Assembly (NCBI GenBank): GCA_026874595.1
Contig: CM049310.1
Coordinates: 4,030,001 to 4,094,000 of the forward strand
Reading direction: 5' to 3'
DNA: 64,000 nucleotides
DNA from: Sipunculus nudus
Lineage: Eukaryota; Annelida; Sipuncula; Golfingiida; Sipunculidae
The notes under the pieces are model-generated. The model saw only the letters and a list, made by a program, of their open reading frames with translations. It was not told the origin of the DNA and did not search any database. A program made the translations under genes and the position numbers. This document shows, in pieces, positions 12,418-24,700 of this stretch (the stretch's first letter is position 1; each line of letters starts with the position of its first letter).

Positions 12418-15400
12418 GTAACTACACTCTCTGCTAGATAGCACCACAGTATAATTGTGAATTAGCCTGAATGGCAGCACAGTAGTCTGTCAGCAGTATT
12501 TTATCCCTTGCTTGAATTATGGTACCTTATTAGCTGGGAAAGCTCTGCTGTTTACTTACCTGAACATATGACAGATCTCTCTCTCTCTGATGGCAGGACT
12601 GTATACTTTTGAATTAGTCCAGATGGCACCACAGTATTCTTTTGAATTTGTCCAGATGGCAGTGCAGTAGGATGCCAACTGAATTATTTCATTTGCCAGA
12701 ATTGTGGCACCGTTATAAAAACTGTGCTGTTTGCTGATCTGAGAGAATTTTTGTTTTGCCAGAGAATTGACAGTATAATCATGAGCCACTATCTGCTGAA
12801 TGATCTTGCTTACTGACCCAAAGGAATTACTGGCTTTCTTGAGATCTCGGCCCACTAGAAGTCGGACCACTTAGTACAATCTTGGACCACCCCGTCGATG
12901 ATCTCAGACCACATTCCATACCATCTTGGACCACTATATCGGACCTGTTCTGACCTCGATCAGACTGATGATGTCGTTGTCAAATGTGTATGTTCCACCT
13001 TCAAACGATGTTAAAGCTAATTATTAAAACATTATTACTCCACGCATAACTGTTGCCTCTCTCTCTTTATCATTCTCTCCATCATTAATCATTCGCTATA
13101 TATCGTCTTAATACTAATTTATAAATAATTCTAAAGTTTGATTTTGTATTAAAGTATACGAGTGTGTGTGATAAAGAATGAAAAAAAGACAGAATGAATG
13201 TAAGATTAAATAAATGAAAGAATGAATGAAAGATTGAATGAGAGAAAGATTGAATGAATGAATGAATGAATGAATGAATGAATGAATGAATGAATGAATG
13301 AATGAATGAATGAATGAATGAAAGAAAGAATGAACGAAAAAATAATTAAATGAAAGAAAGATTGAATGAATGAATGAATGAATCAATCAATCAATCAGTG
13401 AAAGAATTGATGATAGACAGACAGAATAAATGAAAGATTGAATGAAGGAAGGAAAGAATGAATGAAAGAAAGATTAACTAAAAAAATTATGAAAGAAAGA
13501 TTGAAGGAATGAAGGAAGGAAAGAATGAATGATAGACTGATTGAATGAAAGAAAGATTGAATGATAGACAAAATGAATGAAAGTGTGAATGAGACTAAAT
13601 GAATAAATGAATGAAAGAAAGAAAGAATGAATGAAAAAAGTTATAATGAATGAAGGATTGAATGAATTAATGAAAGAAATATTGAATGATAGACAGACAA
13701 AATTAGTAAAAGATTGAATGAAGGAAGGAAAGAACAAATAAAAGTAAGAAAGGTTGAATGATAGACAGTTTGAATGAAAAAAAATTGAATGATAGATAGA
13801 CAAAATGAATGAAAGATTGAATCAGAGAAAGATTGAATCTCGTTTTTATATTGTATATATACAAAATTCTAATAAACTTTTTCAGCTCTTTCAGTTTAAA
13901 TATAGTGTTAATTCCCACTTTTGAATTTCTGTTTTATGTATATATCTAAATTACAACTGTTTTCACTCTTTAATATACGCTCTTCACACAGTGCTTTAAC
14001 TATAGGCCTACTGCCTATATTAAAATCAGTAGCTTCTTTAGAAGCGTAAGATTTCCGCTGCTTGGGAGTGTATCTTTAATATTATCTAGTACAGTAGTTG
14101 AATTGTAGATATGTAACAGCGATACACCAGTTCTGATTCTTTGATTCACACATGCTCACTTGTTCATTTTTGGTTTACGTAGTTTATCACAAATTTCATA
14201 TTTCGGTTTTCATACCTCTTTTAATATTGTTTATATTAAATAAATTTTAATAAACTTTGTCATTTCCCTTTGAGTAAGAATATGGTGCCATGCGTTTAAG
14301 TGTAAGAGTGTTGCTTGTGTGTGTCAAATGTTTTCTGAGTGGATATACCTACTGAGCTATGTCGTAGGCCTAACTTGTTCAAATGGAATTTTTAATATAT
14401 GAATCATGCACAGACGAAATAATATTGTGTATTATAAACGTAACATCGGTTATTTCATAAGAGTTTAGTTGGCCAGGACATGTATGTTACTTTGGTCCGA
14501 GATCGTAGTTGCCCGATTGCAAAGTGGTCCGAGATCATAGTGGCCAGATACAAAGTGGTCTGAGATCGTCAGCCCAGTGGTCCAAGATTGTAATGGTCTG
14601 ATCTGAAGTGGTCCGACTTCATGTGGGCCGAGATGTAAAAGGTCGGAGATCTCCAGGTACCATTTACTGACATAAAGAAGGTAGCATAATTCTCTCTCTG
14701 TGCAGATGGCTTTAATACATAAATTGTTAATGTAGCAGACTCCACCTGACTGTTGGACCATAGTTCCTTTGTTCTGAGCCCCAGAAGCTTAGAACCAATG
14801 AACTATAGACCAACATTCAAATGGAGCCTGCAACATTTTTCTTGTTTACAATGATGGCAGCACAAACTTGTTATAAGTGAGCACAAACCTGTAATTAGTG
14901 TTTCATGTGCTTGCTAGATGGCAGCACTGACATATTTACTGGCTTGTACTTCACATGCACAAAGATTTCTATGTCCATGTATATGAATTATTGTCATGTT
15001 AAGACATTTGAAGGACACTTAACAGCATCATAGTATCAAAAGAACAGCACTGTTCAAATAGTTCTGCAAAATGAAATTAGAATATGAGATTAGGTGAACT
15101 AAAAGTATAATTAAATTATGGTATTTTAACCAAAGATCCACCCATAAAAAAATGAGATATCTCTGTTTGTGTTACTGCAGTAATGAAACGGCTTTATTTT
15201 TATTATTCCTTCAAGCTTGTTATCATCAACATATTTACAGTCATTACCACATATATGCAGTTCACAGTGGAATAGTCATTGTCTTTATGGGATATAAAAA
15301 TGTGTGACAGGTCTGAAGAAAGTGACAGATGATATGAAAACCCACAAGAACCCGGCGCTGAGGAAAACATCACCAATCACCTCAGGTCCGACACCTTACA

Positions 15401-15697
15401 AGAAACCTACACCAAGCCCTAAACCGGTGAGGTTTGGTGGCAATGCAGCCCCAGCAGCCAAGCCGCCACGATTTGAACTTGATGGAAAGAAGTGGTTTGT
15501 GGTAAGTATCTTATGTCCGTCAGAATCAAATGACATGCATTTGTAATACTCTGTCCACAGATTTTAGGTATGTTTATTTAAAGATTGCTTGACTAACATT
15601 CTTTATGACTATATATCTATGAAATACTTGTTCCGTATATAATTTTTGTAGGGTCCAAAAATAACATAGAGAATCAGTTTTTATATATGTGTGTGTG

Positions 15698-15768
<71 letters not shown>

Positions 15769-18700
15769 GATAGATAGATAGATATATAGATAGATAGATA
15801 GATAGAAGGACTAATTTATTCATTTTGAAAAGTCTGAACATTTAAGATCTGATTCATTTATTGATTTATGGTAAGTACATAAACTGATTTACTCATGATG
15901 GTAAGTATGAATACAAGGACCAATCAGTGTTGTGATGATAAGTATGAACATATAATGACCTGGCTCTAACAATTCTTGTGTTACAGGAGCACCAGGTAGG
16001 CAACAAGAATGTTGTGATCAGTGAGACCAACATCAAACAGACGGTGTACATCTACAAGTGTCAGGACACCACGGTCCAGGTCAAGGGCAAAGTCAACAGC
16101 ATTGTCGTTGGTAAGAAAAACTTTATATATTAAAGTCTAGTGTATAATCTGTTTTTGGATTGGGACAGTAAGATAGGGTTTTGATAGACCCTGTGTGAAG
16201 TTTCCCAAATAATGTCAGATTCCTCATTATTCAGGGGAGTATATATCCCCCCTTAGGACACACTTCAAGGCCAAAAACTGGCATTTCCATGAAGACCACA
16301 GAGGACTAACCACCGTCAACCACAGTAATTTATCATCTTTCACTTAAAGGTGCCCATTCACCTATCTTTTGAAAAAGAATTAAAATAATTTCTGGCTTCC
16401 TCTGTGTATATATTAATGATCTACAATAATTCTGGGTTTGTAAACTTCTTATAATGCCTATGTAAAGAATGTATGAACTTGTTTATCAACAACATGTTTG
16501 TAAACACAGCAATGTTGACAAATGGGAAAACATGTAATCTAAAGCGATAGGTTGCATATATGTATATAGGTAGAAAGGTCACTCATCGCAAAACGCCATT
16601 TGCAAAGCTCTTGCTGATCAGACTTGCCACCAGATGCCTTTGTTGAATTTGTTTTATTTTGGCCGGCCCCCACATATTATAAACATGTTGATATAAACAA
16701 GAAAAGCAGCCTGTGTGTGGGGTTATTCACTTTTTCTGGCATATTTAATTCAAGGGATTACCTTTAGTTTATAAAGGTCAGCTAAGTGATTAGGCCCCTT
16801 TAACTGGTAATATGTATTGCGATACCTCAAAAACCATTCCTTAGGTACATTTAAGGTTAGATGCTGGATGTATCTGTGGAGAATCCACATAGTGTAAATG
16901 AGTACCAGCCATGATGGTATTTACAGATCATAGTGTAAATGAGTACCAGCCATGATGGTATTTACAGATCATAGTGTAAATGAGTACCACCCATGATGGT
17001 ATTTACAGATCATAGTGTAAATGAGTACCAGCCATGAAGGTATTTACATGATCATAGTGTAAATGAGTACCAGCCATGATGGTATTTACAGATCATAGTG
17101 TAAATGAGTACCAGCCATGATGGTATTTACAGATCATAGTGTAAATGAGTACCACCCATGATGGTATTTACAGATCATAGTGTAAATGAGTACCAGCCAT
17201 GAAGGTATTTACATGATCATAGTGTAAATGAGTACCAGGCATGAAGGTATTTACATGATCATAGTGTAAATGAGTACCAGCCATGATGGTATTTACAGAT
17301 CATAGTGTAAATGAGTACCAGCCATGATGGTATTTACAGATCATAGTGTAAATGAGTACCACCCATGATGGTATTTACAGATCATAGTGTAAATGAGTAC
17401 CAGCCATGAAGGTATTTACATGATCATAGTGTAAATGAGTACCAGCCATGATGGTATTTACAGATCATAGTGTAAATGAGTACCAGCCATGATGGTATTT
17501 ACAGATCATAGTGTAAATGAGTACCACCCATGATGGTATTTACAGATCATAGTGTAAATGAGTACCAGCCATGAAGGTATTTACATGATCATAGTGTAAA
17601 CGAGTACCAGCCATGAAGGTATTTACATGATCATAGTGTAAATGAGTACCAGCCATGATGGTATTTACATGATTAAATACTTAATTCCTTGTTGTGGAAA
17701 ATGTTATTAGTCTGAACCCTAAATGCATCAACAAATACATCAAGTAAAATTCAGTGAACCTGAAATGTTTTTAGCTCAGCTGACTATAAGTCATCTGAGC
17801 TATAGTCGTGGTCCATTGTCCGTCGTCCGTCCGTCTGTCCGTCCGTCCGTCCGTAGATGTGGCACGTTTTGAAACCGTAAGACCTAGGAATCCAAAATTC
17901 AGCATAATGTTAGATGTCCCCAAGATCTCCTACCAAGCCGAAAACTGGGTCTTTGCGACTTCGTTCCTTTGAGAAATTAAGGAAAAACCTCAATTTTTTA
18001 TTAAAATCCTATTTTCACACTTCAGGACTGCCTAATATCAAAACCACTCATCTGTTTTTCCTCATATTTACCATAAATATTCTTCCATATAGTTCCTATG
18101 TACATGCCAGAAATTAAGTCTGTTAAGTATAAATTCTTTAAGTTATGGGCCCAAACATAATGGACTTTGTAAAAAATCAGGAAAAATATTTACTCACTTA
18201 ACATGAAAAATTTTGAAACTAGAGTCTATTTTCCTAAGTATATAACTATGTTTAATTAAGATTCAATTGCTTACCAAAAATTAAATCTGAATTTTGTAAA
18301 TTTTTTAAGTAATTAGCATAAAAATAAAATCAGTACCTTAAATTTTGCCCAACTTTGACCATGGCACGTTTTTTTCCTGTAAGTACCATTGATTTAATTT
18401 TCACAGCATGTAAACATAAATATTTAATTTGTTTAAATCTGAAATTTGGAAATAAAAGCTTGAAAATTAAGCTAGTTATTGATTTTTTTCTTGAGGCTCT
18501 ATTGTAGTCATTTGCTTTGATTAGAGGTTACAGATGCAGGGTCCCACTCCAGGTCACTGGAAGTCAGCTATGCCAGGGTTTCTGATTTGTTACAGTCACT
18601 GGGGGAGATCCCCTGCTGTGACAGGTGTACAGTTATTCTCATATCACCACCCCCAATATCACCCCCCCCCCCCCCCCCCCGCAAACCCAACCCACCAAGT

Positions 18701-21700
18701 GTTATGCAGTATTGTTATTGTTTTCACTGTATCTCCTTAATTGTATTGCTGTTTCCACTCTAATATGCAAAAACTTTCCATGAAAAAGTAATTCAAAGTG
18801 TTATCCAGAAGATGCAATGTTGTGTAATGTAGCATTTTTAAAGAAATCATTTTTCTTTTAAATCATTTTACCAATCATAATGGAACCCATCAGTATGCTT
18901 AAATTATGATAAAATATGAAGCACATTATGGATAAATAAAGACACAATTAAAAATTGTGAAATCTTAATCAAGTATTTTTTTAGATCTTTATTGTTTTGC
19001 AGATTTAAAAGATATATTTTTGTGGTAAAAAATAAATAAACATTTGTATGCATGATGTGGTGTTATCTGACAAGATTGAGATTTATGATGATGCAATTGA
19101 GAATTATGAATCAACTTTTATATTCAGATATATATGTTATATTGAAAATGTATAGATATATAAACTTAAATTTAAAAAAAAAATTGATGTGATAAAAAAA
19201 TGAGGATTTATTACAAACATTTGTTCATTATTTTCCTGCATCAGCAGAATTTGAGATCAGGCTTTGTTTGCCATGTTTTATGTTGTTAATTAGTTATATT
19301 TCAACTGTATACATTTCATAAAAAAAAACATATATTTAATAATATATATTATACAAAAAAAAGATTCCATTGAACAAATGTTTAAACTACTGAAATGTCA
19401 ACAGTTAATCGAAAAGCCAACTAATGATCATGGTAATTGTACAGATCATTTGTTCACAAACTGCTCACATGCTTCAGTTTCAACATTAGGAAACACATGG
19501 TCAGGTCACAAAATATTATTTGCAACAATTTCTTGCTCATCAATACAAACCAATCATATAAACCAACCATGGCCTTTATTACCTCTTCCTCTTACACTTT
19601 ATCTCCATTTGATTTTATTTTAGATTTTTACCTTCAAGGTTAACGTCAGCTGAGCACAGTGACCCATAGGTCCCTTGTTCAGTTCAATTTTAATGATAAA
19701 GAAGTAAATCATATCATTCATTACTAATCATTAGGGATCATATGAAGGAAATTAATGATAGACAAAGATGCAGTTGATAATATTAATCTAGATTCCTACT
19801 GTGTCTAGTGTGTACATTGATGTGAAATTAGTCCAAAATGAATTTATTACAGTTATTTTTTAATATAAATAAAAGCCATAAAACCAGGTACTTATGATCA
19901 TTATATTATTTAAATGTGTGAATTTTGTATATTCTGGATTCTCAACATCATTGTTTGGTGAAAACTGAATAAACACCAGACATGGTGCGAATACTTTGTA
20001 ATTGTATTTAAATACGAATATGATTATGTACTCCATTATAAAATTTCTTGCATAAAGAATGGGAATTCAGGTAAAAATGAAAGTATATGAATACCAGTGC
20101 AAATACTTTCAAAATGTATTCATGAATGCATTCATGAATATATTCTTTAATATTATTTTAATAATCATTTCAGTTATATTTCATTTTAAAAAATCATATG
20201 ATTCTCTTATTATTTTTAATAAAAATTATATTTGGGGCAATATTTGTAATTTTTTTAATTGGTAGTTAAACCCTTATATTATATATTCTGCTCTTAAGTT
20301 ATATGGCCAAGTCAGAATCTGTGTGACAGTAGTACTCCATTTGTTAATAAAATAAATGAAATCAATCCTCTTCCCTGTCTCCAAAGGTACTATCAAAATC
20401 ATACATAATCTAAACAACAACAACTCATAATACAGCTTATATTTATTACCACACAAAACCAGCATGTGCCTCATTTCTAAATAATATTTTTTTATCATAT
20501 ATAACAGCTGAGCGTCGTGACCCATAGGTCCCTTGTTATGCTTTGAACTAGATGTGCCAACTCATGTATTGTTATTCCAAATTTCTAATGATACATGCAT
20601 ATTCACAAACAGACCCAAACCTTTGTACCTAAGTGCAGTTGATTTTAATGACATCTAATATTCCTCTTTTGTCACATTTGTTTGAGTTACCATTTAAATG
20701 GTCAATAATTGCCTTAAATTGTCACATTCTCCACTGTATCATGCTAATTATTTTGTTCAGAAAATCCTTTGAAATGTCCTGGAATTTTGTCAGCTTTTAT
20801 GTTTATGGACCCTGTATTTCAGTTATACACTAAAACTTTCTTGTCCAACAGTTCAAAATGATCATGTCTTCTCCCTTCTTGTTTGAGATGATGAAATTGT
20901 CACTCAGGCGTAATAATCACTCATGTGCATTAGTGTTTGTTTTAAGAAGTAATTGTCACTGACAAGTCATATTTTGTAAACCCAAGTTTTTAGCTCAGCT
21001 GACTATAAGTCATCTGAGCTAAAGTCGTGGTCCATTGTCCGTCGTCCGTCCGTCTGGCCGTCCGTCTGTCCGTTCTTCCGTCTGTCCGGATGTCTGTCCG
21101 TAAGACTGGCATGTTTCGACACCATTGGACCTACGAATCTGAAATTCGCCATACAGTTAGATGTTCCCAAAATCTCCTACCATGCCGTAAATTGGGTCAA
21201 TAGGACTTCGTTCCTTTGAGATATTAAGGAAAAACCTCAATTTTTTATTAGAAATCTATTTTCACACTTCAGGACTGCCTAATATCAAAACCACTCATCT
21301 GGTTTTCTTCATATTTACCATAAATATTCCTCTATATAGTTCCTATGTACATGCCAGAAATTAAGTCAGTATTATTTAATTTTAAAAAGTTATGGGCCCA
21401 AACATAATGGACTTTGTAAAAAAATCAGGAAAGATATTTGGTCACTTAAGACCAAAAGTGTTAAAGGTAGGGACTTTTTTTCAGTAATGCAACTTTAATT
21501 GATCAAAATTTAATTGTATATCAAAAATTAGATCAAAATCTGTTAAATTTTTTTAAATATTGGCAAAAATATAAAATTGGTACCTTAAATTTTGCCCAAG
21601 TTTGACCATGGCACATTTTTTTCCTGTAAGTACTGTGGATTTAATTTTCACAGCATGTTTTTGTTAGCATTTTGTCTGTTAACACCAAAAATTTGAAACC

Positions 21701-24700
21701 AGTTGATCAAAAACTGTAGATTTTATTCAAGTTTTCAAGCACCATGTCACATCAAGTTTACATCAAGCTAGTGTTATGCAGTTTGCTAGAACTCAGCTTC
21801 CCAGCTTCAGCTCTAAGTTCCTTAAATTTAGCATACAGTTAGATGTCTCCAAAATCCCCTACCATGCCAAGAATTAGATCACTAGGACTTAATTCCTTCG
21901 AAATATTAATGAAAAACTTCATTTTTCCATTAAATATTCCATTGTTCCACTGTAAGACTGCCTTATATCAAAACCACTGATCTGACTTTGATCATATATA
22001 ATATACATATTTTTCTATACATTCCCTATGCACATGGCAGAAATGATGTCAGTATTGCGTAATTGTTTTAAGTTATGGGCCCAAACATAATGCACTTTTT
22101 AAAAAATCAAGAAATATATTTACTCCCTGAACAAGAGGATTGCTGAAGCTAGAGATTTTTTGTCAGGGATGTAACATTTTTTAATCAAGATTCAATTGAA
22201 TACCAAAAATTAGTGCTGAATTTTTCAAATTTTATAAGTTATTAGTATAAATATAAAATTAGTACCTTAAATTTTGCCCAACTTTGACCATGGCACGTTT
22301 GTTTCCTGAGAGCACTGTTGATATAATTTTCATATTATGCACACATAAGGATTTCATCTTTGTAGTTTAGAAAGCTGAAAGAAATTGGTCAAATATTGTA
22401 GCTTTTATTAATGTTTTTATGAGACCATGCCAGACCCAGGCTTAATCCAGCCCCTCTTCAGTCACCTGTATGTTGACCTTGTTGACCTTTCATCAGATTA
22501 TGCATGCTTGAGCGAAGCATACACTGGGGCAGCCAGGCAGCTAATGCCCAGCCACAGTTGATCCAGGTTTCCAACCCAACTCATCTAGTAGTTGTTTTGA
22601 AAAACAACATAACAATAAACAATAAATTAATAATTTTGTATTGTTTTTTTTTTTTATAACAAATTAAAGAAAAATTTATAGAAAAGGAATTTGTTATTTG
22701 ATGAGTAACAGAAAATTAACTTGCAGCTACTGATGATGTAAGAATCTTGTATGGATGGATACAATGTCATTGTCAATGTTATTCAAAATAACACCATGCA
22801 GTCACCTATGGTATTTTTCAGTGAAATTTTAATGATAAAAAAATAAATCATATTATCCATTACTAATCATTAGGGATCATATGAAGGAAATTAATGATAG
22901 ACAAAGATGCAGTTGATAATACTAATCTAGATTCCTACTGTGTCTAGAGTGTAGATTGATGTGAAAGTAGTCCAAAGTGAAAATATATTACATTTATATT
23001 TTTAACATAAATAAAAGCCATAAAACCAGGTATTTCTGATCATTATTGTATCCCCAGACAAAGTGGGGTGATACTATGTTTTCATACCGGTCCCGCCGCC
23101 GCCGCATATAAATCTTGTTGGCGCGATAACTCAAAAAATATTTCACGGATCTTAACCAAACTTGGTATATGTTGGATATTGGTGAGAGGACGACGCCTAT
23201 TTAAAATGAGGTCATGACCTTGACTAGGAGAGTGTCCTTGACCTTGAATAGGACCAATTTTGGGGAAAATCACACAAATTCTTAAATATCTCAAGAAATC
23301 TTGCATGGATTGATCCCAAAATCAAGTTGATGGAAGATCATGGATAGGGTTGTCATGTTCCAGAAACTGGTGGCGCCACCTATTATACTTTACTTGTTTT
23401 TGTGCCGTTTAATACCCCCAAAATTGCTACTTGACAGTACTGTGAGCATTATAAGTCAAAAACTAAAGGACAGATTTCTTTTATATTATGCATATACATT
23501 GAAATGGGTTAGGGGATGATGTATATTGAAATTGGGGTCATGACCTTTTCCATGAGAGTGACCTTTTCTATGAGTGTGATCTGATGTTAATTTTTGCTGA
23601 AGATTGGGGGCCTATTCTTAAAGGGGGGGGGGATTAATTGTCTGGGGATACTATGGCACCTGCGGTGCCAAGAAATATCTAGTTTAAATTTGTGAATTTT
23701 GTATATTCTGGATTCTCAACATCATTGTTTGGCTAAAACTGAATAAATACTAGACATGGTGCAAATGCTTTGCAAATGTATTTGAATACGAATATGAATA
23801 TGTACTGCATTAAAAATTTTATTGCATAAGAATGGGAATTCAGGTAAAAATGAAAGTATTTGAATACCAGTGCAGATACTTTCAAAATGTATTCATGAAT
23901 GCATTCATGAATATATTCTATAATATTATTTCAATAATCATTTCAGTTATATTTTATTTAAAAAATCATATGATTTTCTTATTATTTTTTTTAATAAAAA
24001 TTATATTGGCACAATATTTGTTATTAAATCTTAATAAATAGTTAAACTCTTTTATTATATGTGCTGCTTATAAGTTATATGGCCAAGTCAAAATCTGTGT
24101 GACAATAGCACTCCATTTGTTAATAAAATAAATAAAATCAATCCTCTTCCCTGTCTCCAAAGATACTATCAAAATCATACATATGCTAAACACCAACAAC
24201 TCATAATAAAGCTTATATTTATTACCACACAAAACAAGCATGTGCCTCTTTCCCAAATCATATTTTTTATCATATATAACAGCTGAGCGGTCCCTTGTTT
24301 ATTCTCACAGATGGCTGCAAGAAAACTGCCCTTGTGTTTGAGAATGTTGTGGCTGCCGTGGAGTTTGTGAACTGCCAGAGCGTCCAAGCACAGGTCTATT
24401 GTTACAAATTTAACATATCATTTCTTAAAGAAATATAAATGAGCACAGGTTAGGCCAAAAAAAATTAAAGGTATGGTTCTCAGGCACCGCTCGCATCAAT
24501 TTTAAACCCCCGCATCAAAAATTTTTATTTTGATTTTCAAAAAAAACTTTCCAAATTTGAGCTGCTGTCGCTCAGACATTTCTTTCAAGAAGATAAAACC
24601 ATACAATTTCCTTTGTTTTGTAGTGCTTTTACTTATTTAGCAAAATAAAACTGTTATTTTCATGATATTCCCTTTTCATTTGACATTTTTATCGAAACAT

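Noticed and set aside
13114-13918. Minus-strand frames rich in HSFIHSFI
   Set aside because: They are translations of the GAAT microsatellite.
16888-17673. CRISPR-like array of evenly spaced repeats
   Set aside because: There are no unique spacers: the units are head-to-tail copies of one 41-bp monomer in an animal intron. The same applies to the 76-bp and 19-bp arrays.
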